64,000 nt of DNA, taken from assembly GCA_963784575.1 (NCBI GenBank), contig CAWARU010000001.1, forward strand, positions 3,762,362 through 3,826,361. Reading direction: 5' to 3'. This DNA is from CAWARU01 sp963784575 (lineage in GTDB: Bacteria > Pseudomonadota > Gammaproteobacteria > UBA6186 > Azoamicaceae). Below, in pieces: positions 19,101-27,154 of the stretch. The notes beneath the pieces were generated by a model. It did not search any database. It was not told the origin of the DNA and saw only the letters and a program-made list of their open reading frames with translations. How positions within the stretch are numbered: the first letter of the stretch is position 1; each line of letters opens with the position of its first letter. Made by a program: the position numbers and the translations under genes.

Positions 19101-20669
19101 AGTTTGGTAACGCGGAATCAGTGTTTTTGGCAGGTCCTCGAATTTAACGGCAGGATTGGTTACTAAAAATTCTAATAAATTGAATTCAACTTCGGGCGGT
19201 AGTTGCAGTTCGACAGGTGTATTTTTAAGTGTGTCTAAATAATGGAAATAGTTTTCTTTAAGTCGCTGTATAAAATCAGCGTCCTTATAATATTTATCTA
19301 ATAGACTAGGATTGACTTCTAAGTGATTTTTAATTAAAAGATAGGTCGCCTGTAGTTGAACAGATAAAAACCCTGCGCGTTGAAAAACTTGTGTGGTATG
19401 TTTGTCATTATGATGCATGATCATTTCATGCAACCATTTTCGTTCTTCTGGTGTTCCTAGCATGGGAGCAGCGTTCAGTCCTTTTGTCAGTAAATCATAG
19501 GCGGCCTTAGGATTTTGAGTATATAAATGAATATATGCAATATAACATAAATCATCACCTGTTTCGGGTATGAGCTTCCCTTTTTCGACGCGGATTTTAA
19601 CGTAACTTTCAGTACCTTGTACCAATTCAGCGCGAGCTGTCCGTTTATATCTTTCTATTAAACTAGAGCTGCCTATATCGATTTTCTTGCCCTTTAAATT
19701 AAAAGTAGGGATCTGATCCCGGCTTAATTTATCAGCATCTGCTGTAAAACTCTGTTTTGGAACCATTACAAATTGATCTGGGATGCCAGGTTCCAATGCT
19801 GAAGTTGGTTTAACTCTGGTATCTTCTATCCAAAGCCAAGAGTTAAATCCTTGATTAAAGAAGCTTGGTTTAGGCTTGTCTAAAATCAAACGAAGATTTG
19901 GTTCATCTTTTAAAAATAACTGCCAATTGTCTTTATATTTTTGAGAGACAAAATCCAAATTATAGCGCGGTAATTTAACTCGAACAGGAGGTTCTGATAG
20001 CGGCGATTCTATGGCTTTGAAGTTGTCAAAGATTTCTATGTTCTCACGGCTATCAAATTGTCTAAAATAATGCTCAAGCCGTGCAACTTGTGTTAAATTT
20101 TGTGCTTTTTGATACTCTAGGAATGCTTTTCGTTCTCTTTCTTCGGTTCGATCTTTTTCTTCGGTTTCTTTTCCTTCACCGCTTTCTTCCCTTTCTTGAC
20201 TTGTCTCTCTTTCGTCTCTTTCCTTTCTTTCTTTAGTTTCATGATTTTCTTTTCGCTCATACTGTTCTGGTCTCGGTTCCTCTAAAGCCGAAGTAGGAAT
20301 TTCATCCATTTGGGCTCTTATTTGAAAAGCTGTTTCTTTACCATCATCTCCAATTAATACCAGTTTTTCTGACTCTTTATCCCGAATAAAGTAACCATGA
20401 TAAAACTCTTTATTTATCCATATAAAGTAATTTGCTACATTTGCTGGAAACTTGCTAAAAGGTAATTTGATTACTTGATCTACAACATTCGGAAATGATA
20501 ATTTATTCAGCGACTCACTAACGTCCGTGGGGAGTTCAGTAAAAGATTCTGATCCTCTATAACCTTTGGTATTATAAATCCAAAACTTGTCATTTATTTT
20601 GACAACAATTGGGGTTGGATACTTCCTCCATAAATTTTGTTTTTCTAAAGCATTAGGTTCTTTATTCAA
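16167..20669 (-). CDS. Giant protein, segment 2: DUF3638-like P-loop ATPase region
   Basis: 1,500 residues if started at the TTG at 20669, which overlaps segment 1 by eight bases; I think the TTG is not a natural start. Residues about 135-185 are an E/K/R-rich linker. The Walker A motif GGGKS is at 1026-1030 (context QLIMGGGKSKVLMP), followed by EVPPALFETN, VTTGNSMRSLAL and the Walker B-like DEVD at 1162-1165. This set and its spacing match the DUF3638 region of giant eukaryotic proteins that automated databases label ubiquitinyl hydrolase; the label is not supported by the P-loop part itself. It ends after QGTSGTSLNLEKLSR, where a one-base shift leaves the family's conserved frame. Confidence 0.7.
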   Translation of the reverse strand: MNKEPNALEKQNLWRKYPTPIVVKINDKFWIYNTKGYRGSESFTELPTDVSESLNKLSFPNVVDQVIKLPFSKFPANVANYFIWINKEFYHGYFIRDKESEKLVLIGDDGKETAFQIRAQMDEIPTSALEEPRPEQYERKENHETKERKERDERETSQEREESGEGKETEEKDRTEERERKAFLEYQKAQNLTQVARLEHYFRQFDSRENIEIFDNFKAIESPLSEPPVRVKLPRYNLDFVSQKYKDNWQLFLKDEPNLRLILDKPKPSFFNQGFNSWLWIEDTRVKPTSALEPGIPDQFVMVPKQSFTADADKLSRDQIPTFNLKGKKIDIGSSSLIERYKRTARAELVQGTESYVKIRVEKGKLIPETGDDLCYIAYIHLYTQNPKAAYDLLTKGLNAAPMLGTPEERKWLHEMIMHHNDKHTTQVFQRAGFLSVQLQATYLLIKNHLEVNPSLLDKYYKDADFIQRLKENYFHYLDTLKNTPVELQLPPEVEFNLLEFLVTNPAVKFEDLPKTLIPRYQTLNGWSILKERQILINLAKTQKSELTEQRLFQINQMLDKGEIRVPYMLEVGDEIHLKEIREAGEIKKLAEEGVQNFEDILNDPLLFAAHFKYLASIASLKDPIDELYSKELADFLAAKKRVLIRRIYEILDEYHIRERLTERVREKIFTPLENLILEFSKTLLFIAEDPSKYSSFLQEKSQTLESCIQFVNSNNERFKGKSPLVELAISHDMIDSHWPVRSFDALSLETVDLEGSLLTSSLEKFFNLPERPLIESEIKREKEYDFAKFSTNIQKDYEVGQKKNQAEKVFREFCRTKLKKYLEQHEDLPGLSEKEQFSVNLAAEITQFDAETTSIQKKLVELANRQYSLRQNQLALLGQENRKLKMEDLITLFLSKNPHRYAQATGLSFDEIKELHDSIHQYLIKSTHLNHLKRVNTHLKALKGKEPGRPLNPKSSLYQQILENLGQELYGKRQNYDSYLKEPALLVFEHFENITLRDNQVAMLKTLFESKDGRFKDSVIQLIMGGGKSKVLMPLSVQQKAQGDNLCIVEVPPALFETNLVDLQRISRQLFNQEAIPFQFTRSNAYSAEYLENLYNRLEACMLQKNYLVTTGNSMRSLALKYNDLLETLEKEPGNQKLWAQFEWVERILKLIKFKGDCFIDEVDSALNIQQDLNYPIGAEQSLDPLSIQAAIELYQSLIDLEPKIKSIDELIKYYSEKPQSYLEEKLKLFPSLLIEKNPERHKALFEVIKDMTSEKRNKIIDYLLNKPDFDAAFIKSLPNDHKNILAIYKHQINTLLPVTLSKRDNEHYGLSKLPITAAEMNAKEMFKREIPIPYSASQKPKEGSQFANIYTASNYAIQYQFLHGISLNSFKQMIQTFKKRAITEFNTNRKRNTFSLSDTEAAKEFSELTGIAVPLNDLNLSDTGLLNELLSGERDGKRIGEPAGMRPRVIQYALQNYILPNVTVHSKMLSMNAIQEASLYHSVQGTSGTSLNLEKLSR

Positions 20670-23600
20670 TAGTAAAAATTGAAATTGTGGGGTTTTTGAT
20701 TTGAAACGGACCTTTGTTGCCCCCTTTTGGAATTAAAAAAGTACCTTTTGAACCTTCAAACCAATTGTAATCATTCACCATGGAGGCTGGATAATATTTC
20801 ATGAAATGAGAGGAGTATTCTCTGGTATATATGCTTAAGTCCAACCTTCGGCACCATGTAATCTTGCCGTCAACTTCTGTTTTGACTAAAAATTCGGGTT
20901 TGGAATAAAATTTACCCCATCTTCCTTCTTCTTTCGCATTAAAAACAACTCGATAGGTAAGTCCATTCACCTCAAATTCAAATATTTCCTGATTCGCAGC
21001 AATGAGCGCCTTTGGGTTTATATCACCAAAAACATCTTTAAAATATTCATTTGTTCTGACGGCCTCTGGCAAATACCCAGGTTTTAAGGTACCTTTTAAA
21101 TAGATGAGGCCCTCCTCTAAATTAATTTTTATTACCTCATTATTCTCTTTGTTTTGCAATGCGTAGAGAGGGTAGTCACCCGATACGACACAATTTGCAT
21201 ATGCCTTTCTAAATGCGTCAAAACTTTCGGGATGGCTTTGTTCTAATATTGAAAAGAAGACATCTTTGGTAAATTCAGGATCTTCTAAGAGATGGCTTAA
21301 GGGAAGTTTAAAATGAGCCAGTTTTTCTTTTATTTTTGCTTCGACAACTTTGGTTGAATCATCAATAATAGGTGACATAAAGTTTAATTGTTTAGATTTG
21401 AAATAAGAAACATAGAATTCCTTAAGTTTCTTTTTATCGAGAGAAAATGGGTTTAAAGCAACTTCTGAAATCAGGGATAATGCTTTCGTTTTACATAAAC
21501 GCCCGTATGTTAAACGCTTTTCATCTGGTAACGGCAGTGTTTTCTCAAGATGCTCAAAAAATGCGGTTTCGTTTCGAAGCCCACTCAAGATATTATGCAG
21601 TGCTTTATTATCAGGTAAATAATTTAAAAGTAATAAGGCTTGTTCATAAAGAAAAGCACCTGCTGGCAATAAACAACCATTTTCTCTTAATTTCTTTATT
21701 CCTGTTTCAAGAAAAGAAATAATTTCTGATTCGAGATTTTTATTAGATTTAAGCTCCTTCGGTAAAATTCCGGGTTCAAACAAATTACAATGCAGTAATA
21801 ATTGATAATCCTTGCTCACATCAATGCCGTCATGCGTTTTCTGGCATAACAAAACCAAATTATCTCTAAAAAATTCTATACTTGAGAAAATTTGGTTCTC
21901 TGGTTTTGAACGTAAATGTAGCAGACGTCTCAGTAAATCGCTCTCTGTCGCGCTTAATTTTTCCTTCAATACTTTCTGAATTTCGTTGGGGTTCGTGATC
22001 CTATTTCGTTCTGAGATTGCTTGAACGACTTTTGATTCTATTCTCGGATAGCGTAATGATAATGGACCATTGATTTTTTCGGACATATCTTTAAACAAGT
22101 CCTTAAAAGCTGTGGCCAGGACTTGATCGGCAGTATATTTTACGAACTCATCCCGCGCTCTTTGCACCAGTTCTTTATCCGCGATACTTTCTTTTAACAA
22201 AGGATCTACCCAAAAATCCAAATAAGATGTCTGTTGATTACAGTTCAAGATTTTTTGCATGGCTTCTTCCTGGCCAGGGAAGCGACGAAAGCGGCGTGAA
22301 TCTGCATCAAGCATGCGATATTCTCGCTCCGCAATTTTATGAGCAATGTTTACCAGATTTGGATAGTGTTTTTGAGCATAATCGTAAAGAGGATTACCAC
22401 TCGGCCTACCATAAGTCTCTTTAATCCTTTTGATTTCAAGCCTGAGATCCTGTAATTGAGGTAGCCATGATGGGTCATAGCAATTAAAAAAGAGGGAATT
22501 AATCTGCTCTTCACAAATTTTAATGTTATCATTGACTAGCTTTTCAACTTGGAACCCATTGATAATATTTTTTTCAGTGCTCTCTAGTGCTCTAATAGTA
22601 GCTAAAAAAAGCGCCATATTGGTTATGATGGTCTCAGGCCGAGTAATATTGCCATGCCGTGCTTTATGATTGGTAACATAAAGGCTTTGTATTTTATTTA
22701 ATTGAGTGATAATCTGTTGTAATTGATAATTCCCGAGCTTTTCAAATTTAGGGATTGGTAGAGCGAATTGAAAAAAATATTCCTCAATCGTAGATATGGC
22801 TTCTTGATTTTGCTTATTATCACTGAATTCTTGAATTTTTTTCTGAAGCGATACCAAACTTTCTTCAGTAATTTCTTTTGCTCTGACTGACTCTAAGGGT
22901 ATTATATTTTGCTTTACTGCTGAAATTTCCAGTAATTTGTCTGTATCGCTCACAGAGACTCGATGCCCTGAAATAAGATATGATTCACTCGGGACCAAAC
23001 GAGTTACGACGCTTGCTGCCTTCGCCTGTGCTTGTTCGTTCTCGTATCTCTCTTTCATCTTGGCAAGATCTCGGTTCATTGCCTGTAATCTATCATGGCT
23101 CGCATGAATAAAATCTTCACTGTATTTTTTCTTCTTGTCTAGTTTTTTCAAAAATCTTGAGTAATTCTGCAGGCTAAATTCTAATTGTGCAATACTGTCA
23201 TAGTCGATATTCCCTTTTTGTTCCAGAGTTTGTTTGATAAAATAAAAATTAGTGATATCTTTAAGAGCATGTTTATAGAGAGGAAATTGCTTAGTTAATA
23301 AGCTCCTAAAATAGGGAGAAAATACTTTTGAAGCGCAACTCCCACCCCGTTGTGGTGTCATATAATGCGGGAAATATTTAAGAGCATCAACTTCGAATGG
23401 CTTAAATTTATCAATAGCTTCATATATTTTTTCAGCATTAAAGCTATTCCTATCTGCATGCTCACTTTCGGGTTCATTCCACCAAGCGGGATTGGTTTGG
23501 GGCGCCAATACCACATTCTCTATTAAGCTACTGGTTCCCTCTAGGTCAACCTTCTCGAATACGCGAGCGGGGCAATATTTAATTTTGTTTTGATCTAAGA

Positions 23601-24804
23601 AATTACGGTGGCCATATTCAAGCCCGTTCCCCGTGTTAAAAACAGTTACTCGATATCTTGGGACAGCTATCTCGGCTTCTTTTTTCGCATTGATCTTTTC
23701 GATTTTAATCAGCATTGCATGCCCTGGATTTTCTTTGGTTCCTATATATCCCGAAGGAAGTAATATACTCTCTCTGGTTTCAAGCAATGCAGTAATTTTT
23801 TTAGTATATTGAGCTCTGGTTTCTATCTTACGGTCATGATTAATTTTTTTAATTTCTTTGTCGGCGTCTGCACCATAACTTTGGCCATACCAAGCCCTTG
23901 CGCGATGTTTTTCGTAGATTTTATTCATTTCTTCTCGTGAAAGCTCCGAACGATGACCTGCGTCAATACAGTTTTCAATTAAGGATTCTGCTGTCTTAAA
24001 ACTTTCTAAATCTTGAAATCCCTTTTCTAAATCAGAACTTAAACCTTTGAGGTAGTCGAAGTGAGGATTGGTTTTATTTTTAATGATATGGTGTAACAGA
24101 GCATTGATGTAGGAGGCGGCATGTTTGAATGTATTGCCCTCTAGAGTGGATCCTGAAATTTGATAATCATTCTCAATTTGCGAGAATAATCTTACATCGA
24201 TATGGAAGTCAAAGTCAGGCATGGCGACAGCTGCTTGTAACTGTTGTTTTTCAGTTGTATCCTTCTTTTCTGTTGCCTTCTTTTTTTCTTTTTCAGGGAT
24301 CTCTCTTATCTCTATTCTTTCTGGAGTTCCAACAGTAGCTCTAAGTCTTGGTAAAGATCCCGTTTTGACTTTCAATACATTTTGCAATAACTGAGTCACA
24401 ACATCTTGACGATTATTACTTGCAAGCTCTAATAAACCATATAAGACTTCAGTTGCATTTTCTGGGTTTAGAAATCGTTCGATACACCATTTGATATATT
24501 TTGCATTTCCCTTTTGAACTGCCTCAGATAATGTTTCTGTAAGAATCTTTAAGTTATTGGTTCTCTGTTTAAAGATGGCTGAAAAATACTTAGGGTCTCT
24601 ATCGATTAAAATATCATAGATCTGATTAACGTTAGCCTGAAAATCGCCTTCTTTGGGTAATCTCATCACAGCATTAAAGAGATAGTCATTGATCTTTTTT
24701 CCTGAATAAGCTTTCAAGAAGGCAATCACATGCTTATCTTTTTTGTCAAAAGCTTGCTGTATAAAATTACCCTCTGAACCAGGTGTATCCAGATAATTAC
24801 TCAT
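20662..24804 (-). CDS. Giant protein, segment 1: helical N-terminus plus predicted cysteine-peptidase-like domain
   Basis: About 1,380 residues from the ATG at 24804 (a TTG at 24816 is in frame; no clear ribosome site for either). Residues about 1-150 are helical and ankyrin-like. Residues about 345-510 contain NPGHAMLIKI (His about 362), VFNTGNG and TPQRGGSCASKV (Cys about 490). A Gly-His..Asn-Thr-Gly..Gln-x-Gly-x-Cys order suggests a permuted papain-like peptidase, as I recall from related bacterial DUF3638 proteins. The rest is long helical sequence. The C-terminal LIPKGGNKGP lies at the G5 tract where the frame is lost; deleting one G gives LIPKGATKVRF and runs on into segment 2. Confidence 0.65.
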   Translation of the reverse strand: MSNYLDTPGSEGNFIQQAFDKKDKHVIAFLKAYSGKKINDYLFNAVMRLPKEGDFQANVNQIYDILIDRDPKYFSAIFKQRTNNLKILTETLSEAVQKGNAKYIKWCIERFLNPENATEVLYGLLELASNNRQDVVTQLLQNVLKVKTGSLPRLRATVGTPERIEIREIPEKEKKKATEKKDTTEKQQLQAAVAMPDFDFHIDVRLFSQIENDYQISGSTLEGNTFKHAASYINALLHHIIKNKTNPHFDYLKGLSSDLEKGFQDLESFKTAESLIENCIDAGHRSELSREEMNKIYEKHRARAWYGQSYGADADKEIKKINHDRKIETRAQYTKKITALLETRESILLPSGYIGTKENPGHAMLIKIEKINAKKEAEIAVPRYRVTVFNTGNGLEYGHRNFLDQNKIKYCPARVFEKVDLEGTSSLIENVVLAPQTNPAWWNEPESEHADRNSFNAEKIYEAIDKFKPFEVDALKYFPHYMTPQRGGSCASKVFSPYFRSLLTKQFPLYKHALKDITNFYFIKQTLEQKGNIDYDSIAQLEFSLQNYSRFLKKLDKKKKYSEDFIHASHDRLQAMNRDLAKMKERYENEQAQAKAASVVTRLVPSESYLISGHRVSVSDTDKLLEISAVKQNIIPLESVRAKEITEESLVSLQKKIQEFSDNKQNQEAISTIEEYFFQFALPIPKFEKLGNYQLQQIITQLNKIQSLYVTNHKARHGNITRPETIITNMALFLATIRALESTEKNIINGFQVEKLVNDNIKICEEQINSLFFNCYDPSWLPQLQDLRLEIKRIKETYGRPSGNPLYDYAQKHYPNLVNIAHKIAEREYRMLDADSRRFRRFPGQEEAMQKILNCNQQTSYLDFWVDPLLKESIADKELVQRARDEFVKYTADQVLATAFKDLFKDMSEKINGPLSLRYPRIESKVVQAISERNRITNPNEIQKVLKEKLSATESDLLRRLLHLRSKPENQIFSSIEFFRDNLVLLCQKTHDGIDVSKDYQLLLHCNLFEPGILPKELKSNKNLESEIISFLETGIKKLRENGCLLPAGAFLYEQALLLLNYLPDNKALHNILSGLRNETAFFEHLEKTLPLPDEKRLTYGRLCKTKALSLISEVALNPFSLDKKKLKEFYVSYFKSKQLNFMSPIIDDSTKVVEAKIKEKLAHFKLPLSHLLEDPEFTKDVFFSILEQSHPESFDAFRKAYANCVVSGDYPLYALQNKENNEVIKINLEEGLIYLKGTLKPGYLPEAVRTNEYFKDVFGDINPKALIAANQEIFEFEVNGLTYRVVFNAKEEGRWGKFYSKPEFLVKTEVDGKITWCRRLDLSIYTREYSSHFMKYYPASMVNDYNWFEGSKGTFLIPKGGNKGPFQIKNPTISIFTIE

Positions 24805-24857
24805 AATATTTAACAATTTGTCACAATGAACGCTTAAATTGGGATCTGCGCCTTAGC

Positions 24858-26186
24858 CTAGGGTAGAGTTCGAAAAGCACTTTTTGTGTTATTAAGGGAG
24901 AGAATTCCCAGCCTAGATCGCTCTAAACACATCAATATTCCCACTGGATCTCGATTTTCCAAATCAGCCATCAATTGCTCTAGAATGAAAATTTCGTCAT
25001 CTGTGTCTTCTGTAAATTTAATGCCATATTCCCAGAGCAGCTTTTTAAGAAGATCGGCATCAAAATGTTCAGATTTCGTAAAAAAATCTAAAACATCAGG
25101 TGCATAAATATATCTGGTAAAAATAGTGGCAGGGGTTGTATCGAGACCGAATGCTCGCAATTTTTTCTCGAATTTAGAGTAATGGCTGTAATCTGCTTGC
25201 TCTTGATTTCTCATATGCAACACAAGTAAATTGCATTGAATTTCTAACGGAGCATCTTTATATTTTTGATAATCCATTTTTTCAAATAGTTCATTATAAT
25301 AACTGTCTTGTAAAAGCAAGGTTAATGAACTAAAATCCATTTCATTGATCATGAAATCTATGGCTTGTAACTCACGCTCTGGGGATGTTTTAAGATCTGG
25401 TAATCCTAGAAATGTAAATAATTGTTGGAATAGAGCGGACTTTTCTGCATCATTAAGTTGTGGCAGAACGGCTAAACCATTTGAAATTAACGGATAAGCA
25501 CTTCGGCCATATTTATCGAAATTTTCCATGATTCCTTGCAAAAGTTCGCAGATCTTGGCTGGTTCCTTATTTTTAATCTTGTCTTTTATACTGGCGCGTA
25601 ACTCTTCAATATCTCTTTTTTTGGATAGCCTTGCTCTAATTAAACGATCCATTCTTGTAAAATAATCTTCGATCTTAACAGTATCTTTTCTAAGCTTCGT
25701 TTCTGGTAGTTCTAAACTGGTTTTAAGACTGTCTTCATCAGCTTGTTCATCTACTTCAGCTTCAAATCCAAGCAGAATTTTCTCTACCTCACGCCAAAAA
25801 GTGCCCTTTTCTGCAATGGAGCCATCTCTATCATGTGCGCCCCGATCTATTAATAAATTATAAGTACCTTCAAAACCGCGATCTTCTTTTAATATTTCAT
25901 AAGTCAACTCCAAAGGATTGTTGTCATTTTTATCATGGAGATTTACATCGACAGAGTGCTTAATTAATTCTTGCGCCGCAAAGGAATCGCCCGTTTTTAA
26001 GGCAAGCGTTAAAGGTGTACATCCATCTTTATTGGTTCGATTCAGATCTGAGGCATCAAATTCATTTTCAGTTAAAAATTCTTTTAAACCTACTGATAAC
26101 CCATTCTTCTTGATATTATATGACCATTTTTCTAAGAATGCTTTTTGTTCAGCCTCTGAATTGAATACATAGACTTTTTTGCCCAT
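24858..26186 (-). CDS. Ankyrin-repeat protein
   Basis: The ATG at 26186 has AGGA 6 bases upstream and is preferred over the ATG at 26216. The product is about 442 residues. Residues about 45-120 hold ankyrin units (DGCTPLTLALKTGDSFAAQ, then NPLELTYEILKED and LLIDRGAHD). The remainder is long helices with no recognised domain. It ends 54 bases before the giant gene on the same strand and could be co-transcribed with it. A host-directed role is plausible but unproven. Confidence 0.75.
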   Translation of the reverse strand: MGKKVYVFNSEAEQKAFLEKWSYNIKKNGLSVGLKEFLTENEFDASDLNRTNKDGCTPLTLALKTGDSFAAQELIKHSVDVNLHDKNDNNPLELTYEILKEDRGFEGTYNLLIDRGAHDRDGSIAEKGTFWREVEKILLGFEAEVDEQADEDSLKTSLELPETKLRKDTVKIEDYFTRMDRLIRARLSKKRDIEELRASIKDKIKNKEPAKICELLQGIMENFDKYGRSAYPLISNGLAVLPQLNDAEKSALFQQLFTFLGLPDLKTSPERELQAIDFMINEMDFSSLTLLLQDSYYNELFEKMDYQKYKDAPLEIQCNLLVLHMRNQEQADYSHYSKFEKKLRAFGLDTTPATIFTRYIYAPDVLDFFTKSEHFDADLLKKLLWEYGIKFTEDTDDEIFILEQLMADLENRDPVGILMCLERSRLGILSLNNTKSAFRTLP

Positions 26187-26492
26187 TTTTTTCCTAAATT
26201 TATATATTATTTTCATATTATTGAGTATTGATCATTGCCTACATATAATAATCGCAAATACTAAATACCTTCATTATTTCCCTATCTTATAATTATATAC
26301 TGATTGTGTGATAGGAACAAAGTTCTATTAGTGTATATTCCCGATACTCAGCAATAAATTATATAGTTAACTTAATGTAAGCTAAATATAAACAATAATA
26401 TATAAACTATGGCAATAAAAAGTAAATAAGAATATAATTCATGCTTTTATATTTAACATATTCAAAGGTTCATAGTTAGGTATTCGATAAGT
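26187..26492. other. AT-rich divergent intergenic region
   Basis: No gene is visible. This very AT-rich stretch separates two diverging genes and should hold promoters for both; several TATAAT-like strings occur, but AT-richness makes them unspecific. Confidence 0.4.
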
Positions 26493-27152
26493 ATGGGTAA
26501 TCAAGGAAGTAGAGCAGTTTCGGCAAATCCACTGGAAAAGGCACAAAATTTGCTCATTAGGGCCAAAGGGGCAGTAAGCGAGGGAAACCCGTCAATGGCT
26601 CATCAAAAATATCAAGAAGCAATCTATTTATTAAATTTATTAAAAGATAGTTTGGATGGAAGACAATCTTGTATTGCCAATATGACATTGGTTCATGCGC
26701 ATATGGCGGAGGGCGCTTTATACGAACAAGAAAAAAAAATGTCCAAAGCATTCGATAGTTACCGAGCGGCTGGGGTGCTAGGAGTTTATGGATTTAAGAT
26801 AGCCTCTCCTAAACTCTCTGAATGCTTAAAACTCGAGCTGATTAACACTGAACCTACAGAAGATAAATCAGCATCACATAAATCTCCAGAAAAAATGGCT
26901 AAAGATACAGAAGGTAAAAAGGAAGGTGAAAAGAGTGGGACAGCACTTTGTGATAAAATGATTTTCTCAAGTACTCCCTCTAAAGCAGAGCCTATTCCAA
27001 AACGTAAGCAGTCAAAAGAAAGCACTTCTCACAAGAAGACAAAAGTTGTTGTATATAGCAAAAAAGCCGAAAAAATTGTCGTAGGGAGTAAAACTGCGGA
27101 CAAAAAATCAGTTATTAAGTCTTCCGTGCCATCTTTCACGGTCAAGTTTTGA
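26493..27152 (+). CDS. Hypothetical helical protein with N-myristoylation-like start
   Basis: 219 residues from an ATG that gives MGNQGSR. Residues about 10-105 form helix pairs resembling a TPR or MIT-type three-helix module (KAQNLLIRAKGAVSEGN, KYQEAIYLLN, AEGALYEQEKKMSKAF). The second half is a low-complexity Lys/Ser/Glu tail. Met-Gly-x-x-x-Ser-Arg is the consensus for eukaryotic N-myristoyltransferase, which bacteria lack but use in some injected effectors. Membrane targeting in a host is therefore a reasonable hypothesis, no more. The gene converges with yhiN, with only two bases between stops. Confidence 0.65.
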   Translation: MGNQGSRAVSANPLEKAQNLLIRAKGAVSEGNPSMAHQKYQEAIYLLNLLKDSLDGRQSCIANMTLVHAHMAEGALYEQEKKMSKAFDSYRAAGVLGVYGFKIASPKLSECLKLELINTEPTEDKSASHKSPEKMAKDTEGKKEGEKSGTALCDKMIFSSTPSKAEPIPKRKQSKESTSHKKTKVVVYSKKAEKIVVGSKTADKKSVIKSSVPSFTVKF

Positions 27153-27154
27153 TG

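Larger units (their letters stand above)
13936..24804 (-). pseudogene. Giant DUF3638/DUF3645-like ATPase gene, broken into five reading frames
   Basis: Five consecutive minus-strand frames join into about 3,620 codons when four lesions are repaired. (1) Removing one base of the C5 run at 20720-20724 (G5 on the coding strand) joins the first frame to the second. (2) One extra base near 16178-16186 separates the second frame from the third (SGTSLNLE then SFHDRLSLD). (3) An in-frame TGA at 15899-15901 separates the third and fourth. (4) One extra base in the T5 run at 14700-14704 separates the fourth and fifth (SQYILF then KRMAKISQSV). Motif order matches the large eukaryotic DUF3638-DUF3645 proteins: P-loop, DEVD, SGTS, DVGALF, then a DQAHTTGTD segment. 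Whether this is a pseudogene, a recoded gene or assembly error is open; the continuity of homologous motifs across breaks is what is seen. Confidence 0.7.

Noticed and set aside
20662..20669. Translational coupling of two separate giant genes by a TTG start
   Set aside because: The frames join into plausible sequence if one G of a G5 tract is removed, and the remaining gene is broken in other places, so a natural TTG start is less likely. Not fully excluded.
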